Shown here piece by piece: positions 33,162 through 44,100 of a stretch of DNA of 64,000 bases; within the stretch, counting starts at the first letter, position 1; every line of letters begins with the position of its first letter. A program made the position numbers and the translations under genes. The stretch is from Hemerocallis citrina (taxonomy: Eukaryota > Streptophyta > Magnoliopsida > Asparagales > Asphodelaceae). Under the pieces are notes generated by a model, which was not told the origin of the DNA, ran no database searches, and was given only the letters and a program-made list of their open reading frames with translations. The stretch is taken from NCBI GenBank assembly GCA_017893485.1, contig CM030358.1:252567228-252631227 (forward strand). The letters are read 5' to 3'.

Positions 33162-33579
33162 TGTTACGCGTTGAGTTTACGTGACACGATCACTACAAAC
33201 TTTCAAGCAAAATAATAGATCAAATCAAAAACACCAAAGCACACAATTTTTTCCTGATTGGGGCAGACCCTAATTTGAGGGAGAAATAACCGTAATGATA
33301 TTCAACTAGAGAAGATACAAAAGTTACAACAACTCTCCCCAAGAGCCTATATCTCAAGTTTCACTAGAAGATACTTGTTGTTTACAATAAGAAAACATCT
33401 AAAATTTTCTTCAGTGAAATACTAACTCTTACCTCTCACGGGAGGCGTATACAATAATATATAAAGATTTAGAGAAACTCTACATTGATATCTTGATACA
33501 ATAACCATCCGATGTATCCTCAATTGATAACCATATAATGCTAGCCATATGATCTAACTTGGAGAAGAATTAGGCTTTA

Positions 33580-33622
33580 CAGGGGTGTATTGGATTGGAA
33601 TTTGAAAAGAATTTAAAAGAAT
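33580..33622 (+). repeat. PIF-type terminal inverted repeat, left
   Basis: 43 bp identical to the reverse complement of 37055-37097. Similarity continues weakly inward. The TTA TSD lies outside. Confidence 0.9.
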
Positions 33623-33919
33623 GTGAAAATCCTAGTGTATTCAATTAGGATTTTAAAGGAGTTTATAAAAGTCGCAGTGTATTCAATTGAGAGTTTAAGT
33701 GATTCTATTCAATTCTCAGTGTATTCAATTGAGATTTTAAATGATCCCATTCAATTCTCGGTGTATTCAAAAAGTTATTGATTTTGGTAGAATTGAGAAT
33801 TTGGAGGATTTAGATGGAATCTAGGGTTTGAGGTATAAATAACAAGAGCTTTTGCAATTCTCACGTTTACCATAGAAACTTTCAAGTCATTAGACATTCT
33901 TCCTTCCCCACAGCCTCTT

Positions 33920-34188
33920 GTGAAGGAATTGATTGTCAGTTACTGTTCATCTTCCCCCCCCCCCCTCTCCTCTGACCAGCTCCGGCCACCCCCTACCTAC
34001 GGCGACCCTGTTGCCACCCCCCCGACACGTGCCACCCAACCCCGACCCTGTCCTCCTTCCCCGTTCGTCGTCAACAGCAGCCTCGCCCAAACCCTCTGCT
34101 CCATCTGCTCCTCCTTTTCCTATCGTCGAGCCCTGCTGGTCGACACCCCCGCTCGTCGTCAGCCCCGAGCACCGCCCTCGCCCAGGGG
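33920..34188 (+). other. GC-rich captured stretch, unrecognised
   Basis: A Pro/Ser-rich segment open in two plus-strand frames, much richer in C than its AT-rich surroundings, starting with a run of 13 C. It ends where the NPH3-like fragment begins. It may be a captured 5' exon or leader, but no domain can be named. Confidence 0.35.
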
Positions 34189-34432
34189 ATGGAGAGTTTT
34201 TATGATGTTGATATAGTTCTGCAATTCTTGAAATTCTTCCTTGATGGTGCAGGGCGAAAGGAAATAGCTCGATTGAAGAAGGTGGGAAGTTTGATTGATT
34301 TATATTTGATGAATGTTTCTCCAGATTTGGGACTAAAACATTTGAAGTTTGTGGAAATAGCCATTACCCACTACCCTGCTTGATGCAGCAAGAGACTCTC
34401 ATGATCCACTTTATCGAGTAATTGACTTTATC
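34189..34432 (+). pseudogene. NPH3-like fragment, central domain
   Basis: The reading begins MESFYDVDIVLQFLKFFLD, then VGSLIDLYLMNVSPDLGLKHLKFVEIA, and after a frameshift near 34380 ARDSHDPLYRVIDFI. Plant NPH3/RPT2-like proteins (substrate adaptors of CUL3 ubiquitin ligases in phototropism and auxin responses) share 'LYDVDxVxRILxxFL ... LIDxYLxEVAPDxNLKxSKFxxLAxxLPDxARxxxDGLYRAIDIYL'. It is a short captured piece and cannot make the protein. The C-terminal part of the same family appears at 36480-36764 in the same orientation, with the VPS15 piece between them in reverse. Confidence 0.7.
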
Positions 34433-36373
34433 AGCCAAGTTAGAGGAAGTGAAAGAACTTGCAGACCTTAACTTAGCATCATCCTCGGTATCCTGTGAAG
34501 ATATCATATGTGTCATACCAGCAGCATATTTAGCACTCCTTGTTGGATTCAAATCTCCAGGAACCCGCCTACCATGCTCTGCAGTTTCCCACTGATTTGA
34601 GTTGGGAGAGGAGTTATACCATATCTTTCTTTGTCTCTCCAACATGTCAGAACTCCGAGCATTTTCTAATACTTGGTAGAAAACCAGTTTTGAGATAGGT
34701 GGCTTGAGACAAGAGAAAAGAGACATCTCTACAAGGGAAACAATCTCTCAATCATGTCGAGAAGTATTCGCTTCCTCAAAAAACCACTTCTACACAGCAT
34801 TGACAAACATTCTAATGAATTGACAATGACAGCCTCCATAACATCACTTAGGGCCTGCTCTATGTAAGGCAAAAGGTATTCCTCCACACTCCTCAGACCT
34901 ACACAACAGCAGACGTAAACAATTTGGCCGTAGAAAGCTGCTCGTAGCTGCTCATCTCTGTCATTAAGAAATGCAGGGAGGATAGGGAGCAAAAAGTCAT
35001 TACTTTGCCTTTGTCCAAAGAAATAACACAAATGGCCAATATCCTGAAGAATGGCTCTCCTTATATTTGGAGTTCGCTTTGGGCCCATCACTAGTTCATG
35101 AACAACTCCAACTATGGATTTCTCAGTTGAACAAGCTGAGTATCAATGCTCTTGCTATTCTTCTTTTCTGTTGGTTCTAACGTAAGATATTGTTCTTTTT
35201 TATGTAATGCAAGTTTATCAAAAGCCTCTGCTTCAATTAAGCTCTGAGAGCAGAGCAAAAACCTGTACGCAGTCAGAGCAATCTTGAATACATTGCTAGC
35301 ATAACAAATCCTTACACTTTCCTCTGAATCATCTGGAATCAAGGATAGCATGGGAAGGATATATTCTGGAAATATTTTGGCATCACTAGGAGGGAAATCT
35401 TGGACTGAAGCCAGAACATCACAAAGTGTTTCCAAAGCAGCACAACGCACAATCGCCGCTTGATCAAGGAACATGGCAATAACATAGGGAATCACGTGCT
35501 AAAGTCGATCCTCATCACCAATATATAAGGAAGCAGATTTTAGTAGAAGTAGAGCTGCCCTTCTCAACTGTGGTTGCTTAACACTTATCATGCATGAGCA
35601 AAGGAGTGAGGCAATTAGCAAAATACCTTCACGACTTTTATGCTCTGCACCATGAAAAAGGGGCATTCCGTAAGTATCTGATTGACTGTTGTATCCAGCC
35701 ACTAAAGTGTTCAAATCACTTTTCAAGATTTTCCTGAAAAGAGGGACTTCTTTTTCCTTATAGTCATTGGTATCATTTGAAGGAACAGCAGAAGCATTTG
35801 GGACATTATCAGGTAATGCCTTCAAGTGTGTCAGATGTTTCCTTTCTTCTACTTCTTCGAGAAGTGAAGTAATATCTCCAACAAGCTTCACCTCTCTACC
35901 AAATGTGTCTTTCACTATCTTGCCTTCAACATTCACAGAGTTTGTATCTGAACTTATGTACTATTTTCTATACTCCACGTTTTTAAAAGGCTCATAGTTT
36001 ATGAAGCTGGAACCAGAGGAGGAACCAGGAACAACCTCCTCATTTGAACTATTGCTAATCATTTGACTGTGTATCTTACAGAAAGCACTCTGTGTCACTG
36101 CAACCTATAAAAGAAAAATAAAAAATTTGCAGCTTAAAATGAGTATGATGTTTAAGAAAATGCCTTGTTTTAAATATTACAACTAATCAACACTCTCACC
36201 CTGGTGTGAGAGTCGAGGAATCAGGCAAGAATAGAATTTATGCAGGAATAGTGAGAAATAGCATGGAAATATAACAGAAGCATAACTTTGCAAATAATTT
36301 TCGCATGACAGTCTTGACTCAGGGTCCAACTGAATCATATGAAGTATCATCTTCTTATTCCTGCATCTTGTAT
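34433..36373 (-). pseudogene. VPS15: VPS15-like gene fragment (HEAT-repeat region)
   Basis: VPS15 is the protein-kinase-like regulatory subunit of the class III PI3-kinase (VPS34) complex in autophagy and vesicle sorting. The minus strand carries MILHMIQLDPESRLSCENYL, SDTYGMPLFHGAEHKSREGI, AAIVRCAALETLCDVLASV, FPPSDAKIFPEYILPMLSL, NDFLLPILPAFLNDRDEQLR, VEEYLLPYIEQALSDVMEAV and SDMLERQRKIWYNSSPNS, in VPS15 order. The kinase N-terminus and WD40 C-terminus are missing. A retained intron (about 36105-36199) and an acceptor at 36374 show DNA-level capture. Lesions: frameshift near 36355, stop before HVIPYV (about 35497), 1-bp loss near 35107, and about 60 expected residues missing at 34728. Confidence 0.85.
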
Positions 36374-36479
36374 CTACAGTGAGAAACACCAAGTAGATAG
36401 CTACAATTAGTTCAAGAATGCAAGCAAAGAGGAATAAGAAATATGTTTCAACAAATACTGAACCAAAATTTGCATCTAA

Positions 36480-36764
36480 AAGATACACTCAAAGCTCAAA
36501 AGCCTTCTAAAAGATACCAATAACTTAAGACCCTCAGTTGAAGGCACAAACTCCGAAAATGAACAAATTGTTCTCTACGCGAAAAAGGTCGACCTCTCAG
36601 TTGAGAACGAGAACCTGCGAGAAAATCTTCAAGGAATGCAATGGAGAGTAATGGAATTAGAGAAGGTTTGCAGGAAGATGCAGAATAAAATGGCAAAGAT
36701 GACAAAGACCAAGCTATCTAGTTACAGAGGTTCAAGGTCACTACCTAAATGTGTTCATGATTGA
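36480..36764 (+). pseudogene. NPH3-like fragment, C-terminal coiled coil
   Basis: The frame runs to a TGA at 36762 and contains DLSVENENLRENLQGMQ, RVMELEKVCRKMQNKMAKMT and SRSLPKCVHD. This resembles the C-terminal coiled coil of NPH3-like proteins (ENxxLKxxLxxMRxRVxELExxCxxMKxxIEKM..KxxW..LPKLC). It is upstream-open only to 36480. Together with 34189-34432 it suggests one NPH3-like gene was captured in pieces. A generic coiled coil is the alternative. Confidence 0.5.
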
Positions 36765-37054
36765 AAATGTATTCGCGAAATAGGTTGGAGGTGAATCCTG
36801 CACAGATAGTTGCATCAGGTCGACAACAAGTCATAAAATTTGGACAGGCACGGTGCAATGCACGTACATAACTATTCGTACTACTCTTATAAAAATGACA
36901 ATCTTGTGTAGGAAAAGTTCAATTGTCATCGAATTCCTTCGAATTCCATCAAATACATAATAAGAATTTCATCAAACTATTTTAAAATCCTTATAAATCC
37001 CAGTCAAAGTTTTAGGTGAATTCTCCATAAATCCCTTAAATACTGAGATTCTCA

Positions 37055-37097
37055 ATTCTTTTAAATTCTTTTCAAATTCCAATCCAATACACCCCTG
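37055..37097 (-). repeat. PIF-type terminal inverted repeat, right
   Basis: Mirror of 33580-33622, followed by the TTA TSD at 37098-37100. Confidence 0.9.
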
Positions 37098-37356
37098 TTA
37101 ATCTAATCACCAAGACCAAACCCAAAATTTGTCCGCTGCCCCGATGAGGTCAACTGCCACAAAAGGCATTCGAATGCAATTGGTCTCGACCAAAACAGAG
37201 AGCAGTGGCAGTCGACTGTCCATATGACAATTGACTTCTTGCGGCATGCAGCTACTGTTGCTTGTTGCTACTTCTTCCCAACATCGCTTTGATTCCTCTC
37301 TCGCATCACCGTCTTCTCTTTGCATCGAATTGAGTATACAAGACATAAACCCAACA

Positions 37357-37370
37357 ATCTCTACCTTGGG
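37357..37370 (-). promoter_or_regulatory. Polypurine tract of Copia element
   Basis: On the minus strand CCCAAGGTAGAGAT directly precedes the LTR start TGTTGGG, the usual 3' LTR junction of plant Copia elements (..GGTGGAGAT/TGTTGGG). Confidence 0.7.
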
Positions 37371-37799
37371 TTGCACACTCATGAATCCACACTTGTGTGA
37401 TTTAAACTCTTCTAGATTATTATTTTTCTCTCTCTCAAATAATCTGATTTAGTGGGTTCTTCTGACAATTAAATCTACCGTCATCTGTTTTTCTTCAATT
37501 GGTATGCCACTCAAAGGCACACCCTAATATGCATTAACATGAAGGCACCACCATCCACATAGACTCCACTTACCCCGAGACACTTTCCACCTCTCGACGA
37601 TATTCGAACGGCGTAGCCTCGCTTCAGTGATTCTAGTGAAAGTGAACTAGATAATACTTTAGGAACAATGAGCTTCCAAACACTCGGTCGAGTTTTTCTA
37701 TTCCCCCAAAGCTGGTAGAGGTTGTGCTGACTCTTTCGAAACTCCTCTTACCTTTCATCACCTTACGACAACTTTCCCAACATAATAGAACTCCACCTT
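37371..37799 (-). other. Copia 3' internal sequence, no gene
   Basis: About 430 bp between the polypurine tract and the gag-protease pseudogene. No integrase, reverse transcriptase or RNase H motif was found where pol should be, so pol appears deleted. Confidence 0.5.
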
Positions 37800-38935
37800 G
37801 AGCTATGTACCTGCAGCCCCGTGCTTCTAGAGTTTTTTCAGATTTCAGGTTTCATTTCAACAAAGGAATATGCATGACCTTCTCTAGTGTGTATCCCTTC
37901 GTCTGACATCTCTGACCCAAATGTTGTCTCAAACATTACTTCACAAATATCACCAACCATCATTCTCACACAACAAACTGATATAGACTTACAAGTAGAA
38001 ACCATCTCACACTCAGAGAAGATATGAGAAAAACTACCCAAATCAAGAATCTAGTCGAAATCCACATCTAAAAAACTTGAAATAAAAAAATAGTCTAAGT
38101 TATCACCTAATTCAGCAGCGCTGACCACGTTGGCACCCCTCTGATTTAACCACTTGTAACAGCCTCCCTTTGTAATGCTCAATCCCTTTGCATTGTTGAC
38201 AACGGACCCCACCCACATGCACACTTTCCCTTTCACTTGAAGTATCATCCATCGCCAAGTAACTCACAGAAGTAGACGATTTCTGACTCTCCTTTTATAG
38301 TGCATCCTTCTCCAAACCCTCGATTTCACCTGCTACGAAAAACTACTCCTTAGCAGTTCTTTTGTCTATCATGGTTATCAAGTTGGATAAATTTGACCGT
38401 GAATATACTAAGTTGGAAGCATTTAGATTATCTATGTTAATCTCCAATAACTCCATATTGAACTCCACTATTTGATCTAAAAGACCGGTACTTTCTTGTA
38501 TTGAGAAACCACTAACTTCCTCTTCCGGTACACCCGATCTTGTAATGGCAATTCTGAGTAATCAGTTCTAAGTCTTGCTTAACGACTCATTGCGCTTCTC
38601 CTGCACCTGACTTCGCTAGTCAATAACAGTCTGATTAAACCCAAGTCTTCTGAAAAAATCCTCCCAATTCTCTTGCTTTATGTGAATTGGTCTCCCTTTA
38701 TCTCCTTATAAGTTTAGATTCAAGCTCTGTTGAAAGGATGCATCTCGCATGTCCACCTTAAAGAGATCAAAGTTGATATTACCGGCTGTTGCTCCTGATT
38801 TCGGTGTGGGGCAAACAGATGAATTTTTGGGTTCGTGAGAAATCGAATGGGCCAAACCAGGACACCTCCTTCACTATTTGACTGGCTCCTTGCTACTTCC
38901 ATTGACCTACACAAAGTTCGAAACACCGGAGTTGA
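37800..38935 (-). pseudogene. Copia gag-protease pseudogene
   Basis: The minus strand has a broken CCHC zinc knuckle (CQQCKGIEHYKG, then C after a one-base shift, about 38160-38201). Next come YKWLNQRGANVVSAAELGD and a protease region ILDLGSFSHIFSECEMVSTCK (about 38004-38051) corresponding to the Copia 'ILDSGSSxHIxxxxxxFSTY' block; the catalytic D-S-G is D-L-G here. GDICEV follows. Upstream, the frame around 38400-38500 (DQIVEFNMELLEINIDNLNA) and the start region near 38900 read like gag with stops. Pol is absent. It ends near the polypurine tract at 37370, so it belongs to the element whose 3' LTR is Copia LTR 2. Confidence 0.6.
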
Positions 38936-39389
38936 TCCCGGCGACGAACCCTCCGACGCTCTTGTCAGTATTCAGAAAAGAATATAAAAGAGTTTTAGGT
39001 TGGCAAAGAGTGATCACCTTGTAATGGTAGAAGGTAGGGGGTATTTATAGTCGCCGTGGAAATCTGTTTCGAGATAAGAACAAATATCTACTCCCCGGTG
39101 TGGATGGATAGAAGTGGTTAGAACCACCTCCTAGGGATAAGGACGAGTCAGGATTTTTCCATATCCTTATGAACTGGCTCTTAACGGGTTGGGATCCATA
39201 CCCAGTTGAATGGATCCGTTCATGGGTTATTGGGCCCTAGAGAAGGGACCCAATTCCCATTTCAGACACGTTTGTAGGTGAAATTACCATTTTGCCCCTA
39301 TAAACTTTAAGATTCGTGCTCAATTTGAACGGTACCGATTTAATCCCATTTTTAGCCATATCATCAGCCCCCACTCCTAAAGAATGTTA
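38936..39389 (-). repeat. Gypsy-type LTR fragment
   Basis: It starts GATCCCGGCGACGAACCC, a leader sequence common in plant gypsy elements, with a minus-strand TATA (CTATAAATAC) at 39041-39050. It ends at the CACTA terminus. No partner LTR or TSD was found. Confidence 0.45.
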
Positions 39390-39392
39390 GCT

Positions 39393-39965
39393 CACTACAA
39401 CAGACAAGCTATTCGCCGGCGTTTTTTTAGATATTCACCGGCGGATTTTTATGCCGGTGAAACATTCACAGGCGTTTTTATAAACGCCAGTGCAAATGCC
39501 ACCAAAGCAAGCGTCGCGGAAAGATAGCGGTATACACCGGTGTTTCTACTGGACGCCGGTAGATCTTGAAAATACACCGACGGTCAGCTAACGCCGGTAT
39601 ATGGGCATTTCTGAGTGCCGTTCTTTTCCCCCAATATACATTCACCGCGGTCACATAATGCCGGTATATTTATCTTCACCGGCGTTTCCACAAACACCGG
39701 TGTATGTTCAATATTTATTGGCGGTCGACAAACGCCGGTATATGCTTATTTAAGAGTGCCCTATTTTCCCTACTTACAAGCACCGGAATGTTGTAAAAAT
39801 GTCGCTATAGTGAGCTTCACCGGCGTTTTCTAAAACGCCGGTGTTTCTTAGCACTGTTGCGGCCTATGCGTACACCGGCGTGTGCGGAAACGCCTTTCTA
39901 TCGAAATTTCCAACTAATCAATTGGATACACCGGTGTTTTATGAAACGCCGGTGTATGATCGTTT
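39393..39965. repeat. CACTA terminus and subterminal palindromes
   Basis: After the terminus there are repeated arms of the type ACACCGGCGTTT / AAACGCCGGTGTA, many as facing pairs (for example near 39680-39705, 39817-39843 and 39930-39955). Such subterminal repeats bind the TNPA protein in En/Spm elements. They are strongly GC-rich against an AT-rich background. Confidence 0.8.
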
Positions 39966-40780
39966 GTTTTTTGTGCTTCAGTTTTTTTATTCGATTTCAA
40001 TTCACAATTTCATTTAAAAAACCTGTAAACTAATTCACAACCGATTCAACCAATTTCAGGCATATTAATGCTCAAATCACAACCAAACAGAAGAATTAAA
40101 GATAATAAAGTTTCACACATGTCCATTAATTGTCCAAATTCACCGCAAAATTTATAGTGTCATAATTAACAAATACAGTAATGAACATCCCAAATATCTC
40201 AACAATTACTTAAAACAACAATCCAGGACATAACAACAACAAGGACAACATAACAACAACAACTAGACTAGGCCGACCACAGATTCATACCCCTCGAGTC
40301 GCTTCAGTCCTGATCATCAGAATTTTCTTGATCTGGGAGACTCACATTTGATTGATTAATCGGACCGCTCTGTGAAAAAAAAACAATAATTTAGTTCAAC
40401 ACTAGACCACAATACAGAATATACATATTTTTTGAACTTGCAAAAAGATCTACCCAATTCATAGGTTCTAAGATCAAAGTGCCAATTGCAAATGAAATTG
40501 TTAATGATATATAGAGAGGTAAAATAATTATATTGCAGTGCTAAAAAGCTAGTACTTAATTTTGTTTTTGAATATATCAAAAACAGTAAAACAAATGAAA
40601 ATCAAGTATCTAACTTGAAACCTTTATATTCTCCTCTGATTGGGAATATCCAGTATCTAAAATAGTAAAACAAATGAAAATCCAGTATCTAAGCATGTCT
40701 TTCATGGATTGTTCAGACAATCCATGAAACTGTCATCTTGGAAAAAAACCAAATATAAGAAAAATGAGAAAAATAAGAAG
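39966..40780 (-). other. CACTA internal sequence, possible last exon of TNPA gene
   Basis: Mostly AT-rich without a gene. At about 40304-40372 the minus strand has a splice-acceptor-like TTTTTTTTCACAG, then GPINQSNVSLPDQENSDDQD and a stop, which could be the last exon of the gene at 63 kb. This is weak. Confidence 0.3.
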
Positions 40781-40785
40781 GTACT

Positions 40786-41116
40786 CATATCAAGTGTAGT
40801 TTTAAGGAACTGTCATCGTGGAAGGAAACCAAATATAGAAGCCAGAATTGGAAACAGAAAGAGGAATGGTAGAGAATGAGGATACACCAGGCTAACATAG
40901 CAGCATTTTCCTCATCTCTCTCTCATCCCTTCTTTCTCTTCAGCACACGCACACAAAGAACATCAGCAACAACAGCAAGAGCGACAACAACATCAATAAT
41001 AATAGATTATAATAAACAAAATGTCTCTATATGGGTTTCCAGATCTCCACTCGAGCCCTCTCTTTCAAATCACAACCCAATTAAGAACATGGACGACAGC
41101 CACAAAACAACTAAAT
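40786..41116 (+). repeat. Array-flanking module, copy 1
   Basis: A ~330-bp unit starting CATATCAAGTGTAGTTTTAAGG and including AGCACACGCACACAAAG and ATGGGTTTCCAGATCTCCAC. Copies lie at 62033-62300 (partly deleted) and 62663-62995, so the array is bracketed by the same module. Confidence 0.75.
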
Positions 41117-41129
41117 AGTAGGGTTTTCA

Positions 41130-44100
41130 GATTCTCAAAATGGTATTTTCTGACAAACTATCTCACAAACACTAATATGCCTCTTTCATGGATTCTACGA
41201 CCAACCCCATTTTGGTATACAGCATCCTTAGATGACAATTAACCCATTTTGGTAAATAGCATGCTTAGATGATAATGATATGGCTAATATCCAGTATCTA
41301 AAACAGTAAAAGAAATGAAAATTTCTAGTATCTAAGCATGTTTGTCTATTCTTCTTCCAACTTTGCCAATGATGTTTCCTGCTCCAAAAGAAACCTGCAC
41401 ACAGGTTTGTTCAGACCAATTCTTGACAGATTTGGGAATTCTGAAGATTTTAGATACAGGATGAAAAATTATCTCACAAACACTAATACGCCACTTTCAT
41501 GGATTCTATGACCAACCCCATTTTGGTATACAGCATCCTTCGATGACAATTAACCCATTTTGGTAAATAGCATGCTTAGATGATAATGATATGGCTAATA
41601 TCTAGTATCTAAAACAGTAAAAGAAATGAAAATTTCCAGTATCTAAGCATGTTTGTCTATTCTTCTTCCCAACTTTGCCAATGATGTTTCCGACTCCAAA
41701 AGAAACCTGCACACAGGTTTGTTCAGACCAATTCTTGACAGATTTGGGAATTCTGAAGATTTTAGATCTTGGATGACAAATTAGAGCACAAACACTAATA
41801 CGCCTATTTTATGGATTCTATGACCAACCACATTTTGGTATACAGCATCCTTAGATGACAATTAACCCATTTTGGTAAATAGCATGCTAAGATGACAATG
41901 ATATGGGTAATATCCAGTATCTAAAGCAGTAAAAGAAATGAAAATTATGTGTAGCTAAGCATTTTTGTCTATTCTTCATCCCAACTTTGCCAATGATGTT
42001 TCCGGCTCCAAAAGAAACCTGCACAAAGGTTTGTTCAGACCAATTCTTGACAGATTTTGGAATTCTGAAGATTTTAGATCCAGGATGATAAATTAGAGCA
42101 CAAAGAATAATACGCCTCTTTCATGGATTCTATGACCAACCCCATTTTGGTATACAGCATCCTTAGATGACAATTAACCCATTTTGGTAAATAGCATGCT
42201 AGGATGACAACGATATGGCTAATATCCCGTATCTAATACAGTAAAAGAAATGAAATTTTCTAGTATCTAAGCATGTTTGTCTATTCTTCATCCCAACTTT
42301 GCCAATGATGTTTCCGGCTCCAAAAGAATCCTGCACACAGGTTTTTTCAGACCAATTCTTGACAGATTTGGGAATTCTGAAGATTTTAGATCCAGGATGA
42401 CAAATTAGAGCACAAAGACTAATACGCCTCTTTCATGGATTCTATGACCAACCCCATTTTGGTATACAGCAACCTTAGATGACAATTAACCCATTTTGGT
42501 AAATAGCATGCTAGGATGACAATGATATGGGTAATATCCAGTATCTAAAACAATAAAAGAAATGAAAATTATGTGTAGCTAAGCATGTTTTTCTATTCTT
42601 CATCCCAACTTTGCCAGTGATGTATCCGGCTCGAAAAGAAACCTGCACACAGGTTTGTTCAGACCAATTCTTGACAAATTTGGGAATTCTGAAGTTTTTA
42701 GATCCAGGATGACAAATTAGAGCACGAAGAATAATACGCCTCTTTCATGGATTCAATGACCAACCCCATTTTGGTATACAGCATCCTTAGATGAGAATTA
42801 ACCATTTTGTTAAATAGCATGCTTAGATGACAATGATATGGCTAATATCCAGTGTCTAAAACTGTAAAAGAAATGAAAATAGGTCAATATCTAAGCATGT
42901 TTGTTTATTCTTCATCCCAACTTTGCCAATGATGTTTCCGGCTCCAAAAGAAACCGGCATACAGGTTTGTTCAGACCAATTCTTGACAGATTTGGGAATT
43001 CTGAAGATTTTAGATCCAAGATGACAAATTAGAGCACAAACACCAAGACGCCTCTTTCATGGATTCTATGACCAACCCCATTTTGGTATACAGAATCCTT
43101 AGATGACAATTAACCCATTTTGGTAAATAGCATGCTAAGATGACAATGATATGGCTAATATCCAGTATCTAGAACAGTGAAAGAAATGAAAATTTCCAGT
43201 ATCTAAGCACGTTTGTCGATTCTTCTTCCCAACTTTGCCAATGATGTTTCCGTCTCCAAAAGAAACCTGCACACAAATTTGTTCAGACCAATTCTTGACA
43301 GATTTGGGAATTCTAAAAATTTTAAATCCAGGATGACAAATTAGAGCACAAAGACTAATACGCCTCTTTCATGGATTCTATGACCAACCCCATTTTGGTA
43401 TACAACATCCTTAGATGACGATTAACCCATTTTGGTAAATAGCATGCTAAGATGACAATGATATGCGTAATATCCAGTATCTAAAACAATAAAAGAAATG
43501 AAAATAATGTGTAGCAAAGCATGTTTGTGTATTCTTCATCCCAACTTTGCCAATGATGTTTCCGGCTCCAAAGGAAACCTGCACATAGGTTTGTTCAGAC
43601 CAATTCTTGATAGATTTCGGAATTCTGAAGATTTTAGATCCAGGATGACAAATTAGAGCACAAAGAATAATACGCCTTTTTCACGGATTCTATGACCAAC
43701 CCCTTTTTGGTATACAACATCCTTAGATGTCAATTAACCCATTTTGGTAAATAGCATGCTAAGATGACAATGATATGGGTAATATCCAGTGCTAAAACAG
43801 GAAAAGAAATGAAAATTTCCAGTAGCTAAGCATGTATGTCTATTCTTCTTCCCAACTTTGCCAATGATGTTTCCGGCTCCAAAAGAAACCAACACACACG
43901 TTTGTCCAGACCAATTCTTGACAGATTTGGGAATTCTGAAAATTTTAGATACAGATGACAAATTAGAGCACCAGAATAATATGCCTCTTTCATGGATTCT
44001 ATGACCAACCCCATTTTGGTATACAGCATCCTTAGATGAGAATTAACCCATTTTGGTAAATAGCATGCTTAAATGACAATTATATGGCTAACATCCAGTA

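Larger units (their letters stand above)
33580..37097. mobile_element. PIF/Harbinger-type non-autonomous element with captured genes
   Basis: Perfect 43-bp terminal inverted repeats (33580-33622, 37055-37097) start CAGGGGTGTATTGGATTGG and are flanked by TTA at 33577-33579 and 37098-37100, the TSD of the PIF/Harbinger superfamily. No transposase is present. Inside, four degenerate copies of a TGTATTCAATTGAGATTTTA-like unit lie at about 33630-33780. Then come a GC-rich stretch, an NPH3-like fragment (plus), a VPS15-like fragment (minus, with a retained intron) and a second NPH3-like fragment (plus). This is a Pack-type gene-capture element. It sits inside a Copia LTR. Confidence 0.85.
33162..37356 (-). 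repeat. Copia LTR 2 (674 bp net), split by PIF element
   Basis: On the minus strand the LTR begins TGTTGGGTTTATGTC (at 37356) and ends CGCGTAACA (at 33162). Removing the PIF/Harbinger insertion and its 3-bp TSD leaves 674 bp. A PBS is on the left and a polypurine tract on the right, so this single LTR lies between two internal regions. The right part carries GTCGAC-type motifs at 37149, 37195, 37211 and 37230. Confidence 0.7.

Noticed and set aside
34433..36373. A functional VPS15 gene
   Set aside because: Kinase and WD40 parts are missing, there are several frame breaks, and the piece lies between transposon inverted repeats.
43734..43961. 75-codon ORF found identically at 46230-46457
   Set aside because: It is a frame through the 313-bp repeat, duplicated with the 8-unit block.
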